Shown here: positions 1-7,915 of the stretch, one piece after another
Position numbering within the stretch: position 1 is the stretch's first letter
Layout: each line of letters starts with the position of its first letter
Source of the DNA: Chitinophagales bacterium
GTDB lineage: Bacteria > Bacteroidota > Bacteroidia > Chitinophagales > Chitinophagaceae
DNA length: 46,548 bases
Direction: 5' to 3'
Assembly (NCBI GenBank): GCA_015654695.1
Contig: JAATGJ010000076.1
Coordinates: forward strand, 1 to 46,548
The notes under the pieces: model-generated
The model's input: the letters and a program-made list of their open reading frames with translations, nothing else
What the model was told of the DNA's origin: nothing
The model's database searches: none
Translations under genes and position numbers: made by a program

Positions 1-125
1 AATTTAAAATGGCCATATTTCAGATTTAAAATTTATAAATGATTAACAGCAAACTCCGGGTTTTAAGCTTAGAGCTGCCAGGTAAAGAATCGAAACTCAC
101 CACTAACAACTCAATGGCTATTCTC

Positions 126-731
126 TTACTTACTATACAACTCTACGATCAGTTGCTCCTTGATATTTTTAGGAACACTTTCTCTTTCAGGGTATGTAAT
201 AAAAGTACCTTTCAATTCAGTCTCGCTCCAGTCTAGCCAGCTGAATTTTGGATTCTTAGGGCGAATAACGCTGGTGATAGAAGCTCTTTCTTTACTTCCT
301 TCTTTGATTGTAATAACATCACCTGCTTTCAGTTGATAAGAAGGAATGTTCAGTACATCACCGTTCACTTCAATGTGTTTGTGGCTTACAAGCTGGCGTG
401 CAGCGGGACGTGAAGGAGCGATACCCATACGGAATATCGTATTGTCCAGGCGGGCTTCCAGTAATTTGATCATGTTCTCACCGGTAACGCCTTTGCGCCG
501 GGCCGCTTCTTCAAAAGTTTTGCGGAATTGCTTTTCCAAAACACCATACGTGTATTTGGCCTTTTGCTTTTCGCGGAGCTGCAAAGCATATTCGCCTAAA
601 GTTTTACGCTTTTTGGTAGCGCCATGCATACCGGGAGGATTGCTGTTTTTATCCAGCCATTTCCCATTACCTAAAATAGGTTCACCGAATCTACGGGAGA
701 TCTTGGTCTTAGCACCAGTGTAACGTGCCAT
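126..731 (-). CDS. rpsD: 30S ribosomal protein S4
   Basis: Primary 16S rRNA-binding protein of the small subunit and an early assembly factor. The 201-residue product has the S4 N-terminal domain, starting MARYTGAKTKISRRFGEP, followed by the S4 RNA-binding domain around residues 92-155 (LEARLDNTIFRMG, then SHKHIEVNG). Length is normal for the family. It is the last gene of the infA-rpmJ-rpsM-rpsK-rpsD run, transcribed leftward. In other bacteria S4 often regulates this operon by binding its mRNA; I cannot identify such a site here. rpoA normally follows but does not begin within the 125 bases left in the window. Confidence 0.98.
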   Translation of the reverse strand: MARYTGAKTKISRRFGEPILGNGKWLDKNSNPPGMHGATKKRKTLGEYALQLREKQKAKYTYGVLEKQFRKTFEEAARRKGVTGENMIKLLEARLDNTIFRMGIAPSRPAARQLVSHKHIEVNGDVLNIPSYQLKAGDVITIKEGSKERASITSVIRPKNPKFSWLDWSETELKGTFITYPERESVPKNIKEQLIVELYSK

Positions 732-852
732 ACTAGTTTATTCATTTCGATTTTTTTTGTAACGGTGCTACGATCGGTAAAAAATCGTAAAAAATTAATC
801 GGGCACCCTTTGTGAAATGAAACCAAACTGGCTCAATATCTTTGTTGTAAAG

Positions 853-907
853 TTCGAAGAAAGAAATACGAAATTCGAATAAGGTAACCTTGATTTCGGA
901 TTTCGAT
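853..907. repeat. Short interspersed repeat, TTCGAA/ATTTCG type, in the rpsK-rpsD gap
   Basis: This stretch holds repeated permutations of a TTTCG/CGAAA word (for example GAAATACGAAATTCGAA followed by ATTTCGGATTTCGAT). I recognise this style of low-complexity intergenic repeat from Bacteroidota genomes. It helps stretch the rpsK-rpsD gap to 197 bases. No gene is supported in this gap. Confidence 0.5.
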
Positions 908-928
908 ATTATCCACTTCTGGCTTTCT

Positions 929-1339
929 TTATACTCTTCTTTTCTTTGGCGGACGGCAACCATTGTGCGGCAATGGAGTTACGTCTTTTATCATCACTAC
1001 TTCAATACCATTCTGGGTAAGAGAACGGATGGAGCTTTCACGTCCTGCACCAGGACCTTTTACGTAAACGTCCACGCGTTTCAGACCGGCGTCAAAAGCC
1101 GCCTTAGCAGCATCAGCCGCCGCCATCTGGGCAGCATAAGGAGTATTCTTTTTAGAACCCCTGAAACCCATTTTACCAGCGCTGCTCCAGGAAATAACCT
1201 GGCCGCTCTTATTAGTCAAACTGATAATGATGTTGTTGAAAGTGGCGGAGATGTGTGCATCGCCATACGCATCAACTTTTACTACTCTTTTCTTGGCCGC
1301 CTGTTTTGCACTTGGGGCCTGTACTTGTGCTTTTGCCAT
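929..1339 (-). CDS. rpsK: 30S ribosomal protein S11
   Basis: Component of the small-subunit platform that contacts 16S rRNA near the mRNA exit. The 136-residue product has the S11 core: [16 protein letters not shown], the block [33 protein letters not shown] and the basic C-terminus [13 protein letters not shown]. The N-terminal extension ([20 protein letters not shown]) is Ala/Lys-rich, as is common for S11. It lies between rpsM and rpsD in the conserved alpha-operon order, with wide spacers on both sides (175 and 197 bases). Confidence 0.98.
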   Translation of the reverse strand: MAKAQVQAPSAKQAAKKRVVKVDAYGDAHISATFNNIIISLTNKSGQVISWSSAGKMGFRGSKKNTPYAAQMAAADAAKAAFDAGLKRVDVYVKGPGAGRESSIRSLTQNGIEVVMIKDVTPLPHNGCRPPKKRRV

Positions 1340-1458
1340 AATTTTTCTACCGAGGTAATCTTTAATTTTTTAAAAAGCATCCCGATTTTATCGGGACCGA
1401 ATCAACCCTCCTGCTGACTTACAAAGCTATCCGGTGCTGATTCAAATATATAAGTCTA

Positions 1459-1514
1459 TTGTTTCGTTCTGCTCGCAATGACACATCATCATCATTGCGA
1501 ACGAAGTGAAGCAA
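1459..1514. repeat. Inverted interspersed repeat (CATTGCGAACGAAGTGAAGCAA type) abutting the rpsM stop
   Basis: Two arms face each other: TTGTTTCGTTCTGCTCGCAATGAC at 1459-1482 and its imperfect complement at 1493-1514, separated by ATCATCAT-like sequence. The right arm ends on the base before the rpsM stop codon (1515-1517). This 'GTCATTGCGAACGAAG...GAAGCAA' word recurs widely between genes in this phylum, to my knowledge. The arms could form a hairpin in the rpsM-rpsK spacer mRNA. Confidence 0.65.
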
Positions 1515-1895
1515 CTACTTCTTAGCGGCTTTCTTCTTACCCGCCACTGTCTTACGTTTACCTTTCCTTGTGCGACTATTCGTCTTTGTGCGCTGGCCAC
1601 GAACCGGCAAACCTTTACGATGACGAAGACCACGGTAACAGGCGATATCCAGTAAACGCTTAATGCTGGTCTGCACTTCAGAACGCAACTGGCCTTCTAC
1701 TTTTAGTTCTTCAGTAATGGTATTACGAATCGCATTCAGCTCATCATCGTTCCATTCATTAACCTTTTTGTCGCGGCTAATACTACTTTTATCAAGTATA
1801 TATTTAGCAGTAGAAGGGCCGATACCATATATATAGGTAAGACCAATTTCGCCTCTTTTATTTTTTGGTAAGTCAACACCGGCAATACGAGCCAT
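1515..1895 (-). CDS. rpsM: 30S ribosomal protein S13
   Basis: Head-domain protein of the small subunit that bridges to the 50S subunit and contacts P-site tRNA. The 126 residues show the S13 hallmark N-terminus [20 protein letters not shown] with [14 protein letters not shown] (helix-hairpin-helix-like), then [19 protein letters not shown], and a Lys-rich tail. The length is normal. It sits between rpmJ and rpsK. The stop codon (TAG) directly touches an interspersed repeat, so that repeat lies in the spacer and not in the frame. Confidence 0.98.
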   Translation of the reverse strand: MARIAGVDLPKNKRGEIGLTYIYGIGPSTAKYILDKSSISRDKKVNEWNDDELNAIRNTITEELKVEGQLRSEVQTSIKRLLDIACYRGLRHRKGLPVRGQRTKTNSRTRKGKRKTVAGKKKAAKK

Positions 1896-1927
1896 ATTTT
1901 GTTTTTAATTTAAAAATTCTCTAATTC

Positions 1928-1980
1928 AAATTGGCAATAGGCAACTGGCAATTTGCATATTGTCTATTGCAAATTGTCTA
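1928..1980. repeat. Short interspersed repeat (GGCAATTGCxTATTGC type) between rpsM and rpmJ
   Basis: The stretch permutes a GGCAAT/ATTGCC/TATTGC word several times (TTGGCAATAGGCAACTGGCA, then TATTGTCTATTGC and AAATTGTCTA). It ends directly against the rpmJ stop codon at 1981-1983. It appears to be one of several unrelated repeat families that have inserted between the ribosomal genes. Confidence 0.6.
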
Positions 1981-2097
1981 TTATCCCTGTCTTTGCTTAA
2001 AGCGGGGATTCTTTTTGTTAATAACATACAGCCTGCCTTTACGGCGAACGATCTTGCAATCAACGCTGCGTTTTTTAATAGATGCTCTTACTTTCAT
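1981..2097 (-). CDS. rpmJ: 50S ribosomal protein L36
   Basis: A 38-residue protein of the large subunit, read directly from the minus strand. It begins [20 protein letters not shown] and ends in NPRFKQRQG. It matches the L36 pattern, with a single Cys at residue 14 and no second cysteines or zinc-finger His, which suggests the zinc-independent (C-minus) form. It lies between infA (74-base gap) and rpsM (85-base gap), its expected position in the bacterial spc/alpha junction. Confidence 0.97.
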   Translation of the reverse strand: MKVRASIKKRSVDCKIVRRKGRLYVINKKNPRFKQRQG

Positions 2098-2099
2098 AA

Positions 2100-2165
2100 A
2101 TTTTAGCTTTGAGCCTTGAGTTTCAAGCTTTGACCCGCCGTGGCGCATCTCAAGCCATAACCCGC
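2100..2165. repeat. Repeat-rich infA-rpmJ spacer
   Basis: The spacer holds AGCTTTGAGCCTTGAGTTTC followed by AAGCTTTGACCC and later CATCTCAAGCC, permutations of a GAGCCTTGAGTTTCAAGC word on both strands. This resembles the other interspersed words in the neighbouring spacers but is a different family. No coding sequence is evident. Confidence 0.45.
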
Positions 2166-2171
2166 AGCATT

Positions 2172-2390
2172 TTACTTATACCTGAATATGATCCTTCCCC
2201 TGCTCAAATCATACGGCGACATTTCAACCCCTACTTTATCCCCCGGCAAAATGCGGATGTAATGCATTCTCATTTTCCCTGAGATGGTGGCGAGTATTTC
2301 GTGGCCATTTTCCAGTTTTACCCTGAACATGGCATTTGAAAGGGCCTCTATAATTGTACCATCTTGTTTAATAAGGGGTTGTTTCGACAT
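2172..2390 (-). CDS. infA: Translation initiation factor IF-1
   Basis: Binds the 30S A site during initiation and supports IF-2 and IF-3. I choose the ATG at 2388-2390, giving a 72-residue protein starting [20 protein letters not shown]. This is the usual IF-1 length; a longer reading adding MQPQKY is unlikely. The S1-like OB fold is recognisable by [31 protein letters not shown] and the C-terminal [16 protein letters not shown]. It is the first visible gene of the leftward ribosomal run. Upstream is a terminator-like hairpin that isolates it from the next gene. Confidence 0.98.
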   Translation of the reverse strand: MSKQPLIKQDGTIIEALSNAMFRVKLENGHEILATISGKMRMHYIRILPGDKVGVEMSPYDLSRGRIIFRYK

Positions 2391-2436
2391 ATATTTTTGG
2401 GGCTGCAAAGATAGGCGGAACGACTTTAAAAAAGAA

Positions 2437-2463
2437 ATAACCCTGATTTTTTTTCAGGGTTAT
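2437..2463 (-). terminator. Intrinsic terminator between the 2513-2905 gene and infA
   Basis: A perfect 10-bp stem (ATAACCCTGA at 2437-2446 with TCAGGGTTAT at 2454-2463) encloses a loop of seven T/A bases. On the minus strand the stem is followed by TTCTTTTTT. It would end the transcript of the gene at 2513-2905 before infA. Confidence 0.8.
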
Positions 2464-2512
2464 CTAAAAAAGTTAATGCCTTTCAGTATAAACCAGGCTA
2501 GATTATGCTTGC

Positions 2513-2905
2513 TTATGCCTCTAAAGGCACTTTTGTCATGTCCAAATGAAGGTTCTGAAGCTCATGAACACCCAGGGGAAAGCTAAAATGCCGCCTGTCT
2601 TCCCGGTACCACATTTCAATATTAGAAAAATCGCCTTTCCGGGGAGTGATCAGCCGGAACGGACCTTTCAGGTACTTTACGGCTCCATCAATATCCTGCC
2701 TCTCAAAACCTAACTGGGTCAAATGGCTTTCGTCCAGGGGGACTGCCTTCATCTCCTCCTGTGTGTACCAAAATTCCTGGACACCGTTGTTGACTAAAGC
2801 CTGGTGCTCTTCATGACTGACACGGACAACCGTCCCTTCCCTTTCTACCCCTTCATCATTTACTTTGACAATATCACCTTGTTTTAATTCTCCGATTTTT
2901 AGCAT
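2513..2905 (-). CDS. Conserved hypothetical protein with SH3-like N-terminus
   Basis: A 130-residue protein of unknown function. The N-terminal half (IGELKQGDIVKVNDEGVERE, then GTVVRVSHEE) looks like a small beta-barrel of SH3/KOW type. The middle contains VPLDESHLTQLGFE and the C-terminal part contains GVHELQNLHLDMT. From memory, the pattern 'PL...LL..LGF' plus 'HxLQNL' is frequent in small proteins of Bacteroidota genomes and their phages, and I know of no assigned role. There is no signal peptide or membrane segment. It is monocistronic with its own terminator downstream. Confidence 0.75.
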   Translation of the reverse strand: MLKIGELKQGDIVKVNDEGVEREGTVVRVSHEEHQALVNNGVQEFWYTQEEMKAVPLDESHLTQLGFERQDIDGAVKYLKGPFRLITPRKGDFSNIEMWYREDRRHFSFPLGVHELQNLHLDMTKVPLEA

Positions 2906-3044
2906 GGCAATTCGTTTTTAGTACTCCGAATATAAAAAAGTTTACTGTGGCAGCGAAATAACTTTTCCCGGAATTACTGGTACATTGATCCTGCCCCGCC
3001 CTTAAAATAGTGAAACAACAGAAGAAAACTCAGAACCTTTTCCT

Positions 3045-4043
3045 TTAAGCCGGTTGCAGTTCGAGGTTTTCAATCTGTTGGTTAATAAAGCTGATTTCCC
3101 CGGGAGATAACTTTACATCAACCGCTTTAGCATTTTGCACAGCCTGTTCAACATTTCTTGCGCCTGCCAATGCAATGGTAATTCCAGGCTGGTCTATTGT
3201 CCAGCGCAGTACCAATTGTGCCACCGTGGCGTTCTTTGATGCCGCAAGCGGCCTTAGTTTATCAAGCATAGCATTGGTGCGCCTGATATTTTCATGGGTG
3301 AAATGACTTAAATCCTGCCGGTGATCGCCTTCGCTGAAAATATGGCCGGGTTTTAATTTGCCAGTCAGCAACCCTCTTTGCAAAGGACTATAAGCAATAA
3401 TTGATTTTTTATTTCTACTACAATATGGTACTATGTCTTTTTCAATATCCCTCAGCACCATACTGTAAGATACCTGGTTGGACGCAAGTTCTATAGTTTG
3501 TTCAGCTTCCTTCATCCATTCAGGGGTATAGTTGCATACACCCGCTTCCCTGATCTTTCCCTGCTCTTTCAATTGCAGCACAGCCCCCATTGTTTCGTGT
3601 ATCGCAGTGGTTACATCATGCCAGTGAACCTGGTAAAGATCAATGTAATCCGTTTTTAATCTTCGTAAGGAATCTTCACACTCTTTAATTATACTTTCTT
3701 TAGACGCAAACTTGTACATTTCAAAATCTGCTCCTTCGTTGGATGTGCTTTTAAAAAACAAGACTCCCTGCTTTATATCCCATCGCAATCCAAACTTGGT
3801 TAATATCTGTACTTTATCCCTTGGTATATCCTGCAATGCGTCCGCTATGATTTCTTCGCTTAATCCCTGGCCGTAAGCAGGGGCAGTATCAATAGAAGTT
3901 ACACCTTCTGCATAAGCTGCCCTGATAGCCTTTACAGCTTCAGCTCTATCGGTGCCGCCCCATTTCCATCCGCCAATAGCCCATGCACCAAAAGTGATCA
4001 CTGAACATTTTAAATCAGTTTCCCCAATTTGCCTGTATTCCAT
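3045..4043 (-). CDS. Aldo/keto reductase
   Basis: NAD(P)H-dependent oxidoreductase with a TIM-barrel fold, 332 residues. The catalytic tetrad is visible: Asp and Tyr in TSIDTAPAYGQGLSEE (near residues 51-56), Lys in VQILTKFGLRWD (near 83) and His in LYQVHWHDV (near 141). The cofactor-binding end shows IAYSPLQRGLLTGKLKPGH and LRWTIDQPGITIALAGARN. It belongs to the general stress/sugar aldo-keto reductase type, and the substrate cannot be told. It stands alone between the 130-residue unknown and the homogentisate dioxygenase gene, with gaps of about 90-140 bases. Confidence 0.93.
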   Translation of the reverse strand: MEYRQIGETDLKCSVITFGAWAIGGWKWGGTDRAEAVKAIRAAYAEGVTSIDTAPAYGQGLSEEIIADALQDIPRDKVQILTKFGLRWDIKQGVLFFKSTSNEGADFEMYKFASKESIIKECEDSLRRLKTDYIDLYQVHWHDVTTAIHETMGAVLQLKEQGKIREAGVCNYTPEWMKEAEQTIELASNQVSYSMVLRDIEKDIVPYCSRNKKSIIAYSPLQRGLLTGKLKPGHIFSEGDHRQDLSHFTHENIRRTNAMLDKLRPLAASKNATVAQLVLRWTIDQPGITIALAGARNVEQAVQNAKAVDVKLSPGEISFINQQIENLELQPA

Positions 4044-4089
4044 ATTTCTTATTGTTAGTTATTTGTTGATTAAAGATCGTTATCCATTG

Positions 4090-4130
4090 CCTATTCACTA
4101 CGAGCCGTCATCCTGAGCAAAGCGAAGGAA
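4090..4130. repeat. Interspersed repeat (GTCATCCTGAGC...GAAGGA type)
   Basis: CTATTCACTACGAGCC runs into GTCATCCTGAGCAAAGCGAAGGA, a word common between genes in this phylum, right before the stop codon of the homogentisate dioxygenase gene at 4132. A related copy lies at 7874-7911, also directly after the stop of a leftward gene. Confidence 0.6.
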
Positions 4131-4131
4131 A

Positions 4132-5289
4132 CTACTCCGCCCAGCTCATCACATAATCCCCGTTTTCGATTTCCAAAGCTTCTTTGGTAAGCATCAGCGG
4201 GTGAAAGGTATCCACCATTACGGCCAGCTCCTTTGTTTCTTTAGCCCCAATACTTTTCAGTACGGCTCCCGGATGAGGGCCATGCGGAATACCGGCAGGA
4301 TGCAGTGTGATCATTCCCCTTGTCACATTCTTCCGGCTCATAAAATCTCCATCCACATAATACAACACTTCATCGCTGTCAATATTGCTATGATTATATG
4401 GCGCAGGTATAGCCTGCGGATGGTAGTCGAACAGGCGGGGGCAGAATGAACAAACTACGAAATTATGCGCTTCAAAAGTTTGATGCACCGGGGGTGGTTG
4501 ATGTACACGGCCAGTAATGGGTTCAAAATCATGAATGGAAAAAGCATAGGGATAGCAGCAACCATCCCAGCCGATCACATCGAAAGGATGCGTACCATAA
4601 TGAAGGCCATATAACATCCCTTTCTTTTTAGCCCTGATCAGGAAATCGCCTTTCTCATCAAAGGTTGGAAGATTTTGCGGTGTACGGATATCCCTTTCAC
4701 AGTAAGGCGAATGCTCTAATAATTGCCCGTATTTACTGACATATTTTTTTGGATACCGTATCGGGCTGAATGACTCTACAATAAAAAGGCGATTGGATGA
4801 TGAAGCAAAGTCCATTTGATAAATGGTTCCTCTTGGTATAACAAGGTAATCACCATAACCAAAGGGCAATTCTCCATACATGGTTTTTAATACGCCGTTC
4901 CCTTCATGCACAAAGATCATTTCATCCGCATCGGTATTTTTGTAGAAATAATCTTTCATACTTTCCTGCGGCGCCGCCAGCACAATATGACAATCATTGT
5001 TTACCAATACTGCTTTACGGCTCTGCAAAAAATCTTTTTCCGGTTTTATACTAAATCCTTCAAAGCTGCGGTGCTTCAGCATTTTTTCTTCCGCCACCGT
5101 TGGCGCTACACTTACCTGCGCTTCTGTTTTAATAATCTGTGTGGGAGGATGCACATGATACATCAGGGAATAATCATTGGAAAAACCTTCTGTTGAAAAC
5201 AATTGCTCAGAGTACAGGTCGCCATCCGGTTTTCTGAATTGGGTATGTCGTTTGTGCGGAATAGTTCCGAGTGTTTGATAATGGGGCAT
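4132..5289 (-). CDS. hmgA: Homogentisate 1,2-dioxygenase
   Basis: Fe(II)-dependent ring-cleaving enzyme of tyrosine/phenylalanine catabolism, turning homogentisate into maleylacetoacetate. I choose the ATG at 5287-5289 (MPHYQTLGTIPHKRHTQFRK, 385 residues), because the upstream 27-residue extension is not family-like. Metal- and substrate-site sequence is seen in the C-terminal cupin half: HNFVVCSFCPRLFDYHPQA, PAPYNHSNIDSDE and HPAGIPHGPHPG. An N-terminal cupin is marked by GNGVLKTMYGELPFGYGDY. It is monocistronic and faces away from the phosphoesterase gene at 5517. The other tyrosine-degradation genes are not in this window. Confidence 0.93.
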   Translation of the reverse strand: MPHYQTLGTIPHKRHTQFRKPDGDLYSEQLFSTEGFSNDYSLMYHVHPPTQIIKTEAQVSVAPTVAEEKMLKHRSFEGFSIKPEKDFLQSRKAVLVNNDCHIVLAAPQESMKDYFYKNTDADEMIFVHEGNGVLKTMYGELPFGYGDYLVIPRGTIYQMDFASSSNRLFIVESFSPIRYPKKYVSKYGQLLEHSPYCERDIRTPQNLPTFDEKGDFLIRAKKKGMLYGLHYGTHPFDVIGWDGCCYPYAFSIHDFEPITGRVHQPPPVHQTFEAHNFVVCSFCPRLFDYHPQAIPAPYNHSNIDSDEVLYYVDGDFMSRKNVTRGMITLHPAGIPHGPHPGAVLKSIGAKETKELAVMVDTFHPLMLTKEALEIENGDYVMSWAE

Positions 5290-5516
5290 AAATAAATTTT
5301 TGAAATAGAGGTATTTTGAAATTGGGAAATTGAGTACCGGGAGTGTCTCGTCCCTATTTATCCAATTCAAGTGACACCATCAGAAAATAGTATTTCCATT
5401 TTCTTTTATCAATGTAATAAGTGAAGTTCCGGTTGAATGGCATAGCCCGATTTTAATTTCAGATTTTGTCCCGGTTAATATCCGGGTTAGATTGCATTCA
5501 AATTTAATGATCTTTC

Positions 5517-6017
5517 TTGACCCGTATTGGACTAATATCAGACACGCATGGTTTTTTGGATGAGCATGTATTCAAACATTTTGAAAATTGTGATGAGATA
5601 TGGCATGCCGGTGATTTTGGAAGTATTGAAATAGCAACGTATCTGGCTGCTACAAGTGGCCTGACCGTACGGGGCGTCTTTGGTAATATTGACGGAAATG
5701 ATATAAAAGCTGTTTATCCTGAGCAATTAGTTTTTATGTGTGAAGGTGTAAAAGTAATGATCAGGCATATCGGCGGTTCACCACCTAACTATAATCCTGA
5801 AACAAGAAAAGAATTACTGCTACATCAGCCGCAACTATTCATCAGTGGTCATTCCCATATTTTAAAAGTGATGTATGATGAAAAAATAAGTTGCCTGCAC
5901 ATGAACCCCGGCTCTGCGGGCAAACAGGGGTGGCATAAAGTAAGAACGATCATCACTTTTGTTGTTGATGGAAAAGAGATGAAAGATTGTAAAGTAATAG
6001 AGCTTGGAAAAAGATAA
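5517..6017 (+). CDS. YfcE/MJ0936-family metallophosphoesterase
   Basis: Small calcineurin-like phosphodiesterase, 166 residues, probably cytosolic and two-metal dependent. Motifs in order: GLISDTHG (residues 4-11), HAGDFG (31-36), GNIDGN (56-61), and the paired histidines of RHIGGSPP and FISGHSHILK, then MNPGSAG. The start is TTG at 5517: an in-frame TGA lies at 5508, and the nearby ATG at 5507 is out of frame. The canonical GLISDTHG near the N-terminus supports this start. It is divergent from hmgA with a 227-base intergenic region. Confidence 0.92.
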   Translation: MTRIGLISDTHGFLDEHVFKHFENCDEIWHAGDFGSIEIATYLAATSGLTVRGVFGNIDGNDIKAVYPEQLVFMCEGVKVMIRHIGGSPPNYNPETRKELLLHQPQLFISGHSHILKVMYDEKISCLHMNPGSAGKQGWHKVRTIITFVVDGKEMKDCKVIELGKR

Positions 6018-6192
6018 ACCCCTGTCCCTAAAGGGAACTTAGACCGATGATCTCGTCTGAATCTGTGATTGTTCAAAGCACAAAAAATTTTCAGTTATAC
6101 CTTTATTTAAACCGGGCTTTATAAAAAACAAGGGGGCATTTTTAAAATACAAAGTGATTAATTAGTACCTTCAAAATAATAAACTCAAGCTT

Positions 6193-7293
6193 ATGGACCG
6201 TCGCCAACTCCTTAAACAAAGTGCTTTTGCAGCCGCCGCCTTTGCATTTAGCAGGGATGCTTTTTCCCGTGAAGCGGAAAAATTCATAGTGACTAACGGT
6301 GGCTTTGCGGATATTATAAAACTCAGTTCCAATGAGAACCCGCATGGCCCATCACCTATGGCCCGCAAGGCGATGATGGATGCAGTCAATGGTTCTAACC
6401 GCTATCCCTGGGAAGTAACTACGAAGCTGAGAGAAAGGATCGCTTCGCAATTCAGCCTGACAAAAGAACATGTGGTCATTGGAGCAGGATCATCGGAATT
6501 GTTAGGTGTTGTTTGTTTAATGGCAGCCCTGCAAAAAGGAAATGCCGTTGCACCTGATCCTACCTTTCGGTTATGGATGCCTGCCGCAAGAAAAACAGGA
6601 TTACCTATAAAATTAGTTCCGCTCACACCGGGTAAGGTCACTGATCTGCAAAAAATGAAGGAAGCAATAGACGCTAATACAAAATTGGTATATATCTGTA
6701 ACCCCGCTAACCCAACTGGCACTATCATACCAGCCGCAGAAGTGGAATCATTCATTAAAGAAATAGCGCCAAAAGCTATCATTTTATTGGATGAAGCTTA
6801 TACAGAATTCAGTGATGAACCTTCTATGGCTAAATGGGTAAATGATTATCCCAATCTCATTGTTGCCAAAACATTTTCCAAAATATATGGCATGGCGGGC
6901 GCTCGTGCCGGTTTCGCATTAGCGCATCCGCAAACCGTTAAACAATTAAATGATCTGCAGCCCTGGTCAAATGCAGGAGCCAGCGCAGTCACGCTGGCCG
7001 GGGCGTTAGCATCATTAGATGATAAACCCTTTACTACTTTTTGTAAACAGGAAAACCAGAAAGCCCGTTCGATATTTTATGCAGCATTAGAAAAAGCAGG
7101 TATGCCTTATATCCCATCACATACCAGTTTTGTTTATTTTGATTCCACTCCTTATGGTAAAGATGTAAGACAATTATTAGAATCAAAACAGATCATCGGG
7201 GCAAGGACATTTGAAGAAGGAACCAAATGGCTGCGGCTAAGTGTGGGCACTGTTGATGAAATGAAGAAAGTAGCCAATTCACTTGCAGGCTAA
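6193..7293 (+). CDS. HisC-like PLP-dependent aminotransferase with Tat-type signal
   Basis: Class I/II fold-type I aminotransferase resembling histidinol-phosphate aminotransferase, 366 residues. Visible motifs are SSNENPHGPSP, GAGSSELLG (PLP phosphate region), CNPANPTGTI, LLDEAYTEF and the PLP Schiff-base Lys in AKTFSKIYGMAGARAGFA. The N-terminus is unusual: MDRRQLLKQSAFAAAAFAFS has a twin-arginine (RR), a following LLK and an Ala-rich hydrophobic core, as in Tat export signals. Export as a folded PLP enzyme to the periplasm is inferred. No other histidine-biosynthesis genes are nearby. The gene ends at a strong terminator. Confidence 0.88.
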   Translation: MDRRQLLKQSAFAAAAFAFSRDAFSREAEKFIVTNGGFADIIKLSSNENPHGPSPMARKAMMDAVNGSNRYPWEVTTKLRERIASQFSLTKEHVVIGAGSSELLGVVCLMAALQKGNAVAPDPTFRLWMPAARKTGLPIKLVPLTPGKVTDLQKMKEAIDANTKLVYICNPANPTGTIIPAAEVESFIKEIAPKAIILLDEAYTEFSDEPSMAKWVNDYPNLIVAKTFSKIYGMAGARAGFALAHPQTVKQLNDLQPWSNAGASAVTLAGALASLDDKPFTTFCKQENQKARSIFYAALEKAGMPYIPSHTSFVYFDSTPYGKDVRQLLESKQIIGARTFEEGTKWLRLSVGTVDEMKKVANSLAG

Positions 7294-7315
7294 TATTTAT
7301 AATTTATATCATAAA

Positions 7316-7351
7316 ATCCCTCGCCTCAGCCGGCGGGGGATCATTTTTTTT
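7316..7351. terminator. Bidirectional intrinsic terminator
   Basis: A 10-bp stem (ATCCCTCGCC at 7316-7325 with GGCGGGGGAT at 7332-7341, one G-T wobble) and a 6-base loop are followed on the plus strand by eight T residues. On the minus strand the stem is followed by TTTTAT. It lies between the convergent ends of the aminotransferase (7293) and the membrane protein (7350) and overlaps the latter's stop codon. Confidence 0.88.
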
Positions 7352-7787
7352 ACATACCGGGAAACCAATTCCTTCCTTCTCCTACTACTTCCCTGAATGG
7401 CCAGGGAACAGCGGCGAGAATAAGTATCAGCGCTATAAATAATAACCAGGCTGTCGCTTTATAATTCAAAACTTTGGCTTTGCCACGGGCAATAGTGATC
7501 AGAACAATCGCAACAAACATCATCAGCGGATGCTCTATCCAGAAAAACCGGTAAAAGGTATCTTTCATCAAAGGAATATCAGTGCCCCGGCCATTCATGA
7601 TTCCAAACCTTCCTGCAATAAGCTGGTATATTCCTATCACAAACATAATATGTGCAGATATCAGCAACCATAAACTGCTGCTGCGGATAGTGGTCTTTTT
7701 GGCTATCGCTGAAAATAATGTTACTAGTAAAAGAAGGAGAATAACCCAGCGAAGTACGCTATGCAAATGAAGAAGTCCTGTTTCCAT
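7350..7787 (-). CDS. Small four-helix membrane protein, unknown function
   Basis: A 145-residue integral membrane protein from the ATG at 7785-7787 (METGLLHLHSVLRWVILLLL). Four hydrophobic segments are visible: VILLLLLVTLFSAIA, SLWLLISAHIMFVIGIYQLI, HPLMMFVAIVLITIA and AWLLFIALILILAAVPW. Histidines in LHLHSVLRW, in SAHIMF and in WIEHPLMM lie within or near the helices, which would suit a cytochrome-b-like fold, but no heme motif can be proved. Proteins of this sort are common in Bacteroidota. It is monocistronic. Confidence 0.82.
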   Translation of the reverse strand: METGLLHLHSVLRWVILLLLLVTLFSAIAKKTTIRSSSLWLLISAHIMFVIGIYQLIAGRFGIMNGRGTDIPLMKDTFYRFFWIEHPLMMFVAIVLITIARGKAKVLNYKATAWLLFIALILILAAVPWPFREVVGEGRNWFPGM

Positions 7788-7873
7788 GGCAATTAATTTA
7801 GCCAAATCTACTACATGGCTATTGCAACTTCAAATGTAATTATCAGCTAAAATAAGGTTGCGGTAATTCACCA

Positions 7874-7911
7874 TTGATCCTGAGCAACAGTCGAAGGATT
7901 GACCATTCACT
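7874..7911. repeat. Interspersed repeat downstream of the TolB-like gene
   Basis: The word ATCCTGAGCAACAGTCGAAGGATT is followed by GACCATTCAC. It is a variant of the CATCCTGAGC...GAAGGA repeat seen at 4104-4129, joined here to a piece of the ATTCACTATTCACC family that also occurs at 8922-8955. Confidence 0.55.
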
Positions 7912-7915
7912 TTCC

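Noticed and set aside
742-963. 73-residue frame on the minus strand between rpsD and rpsK
   Set aside because: It overlaps the end of rpsK, has no family match and its composition follows the repeat-rich spacer; no gene is expected here.
853-2165. CRISPR-like array in the ribosomal spacers
   Set aside because: The repeats differ in sequence and have no regular spacing or spacers; they are interspersed intergenic words.
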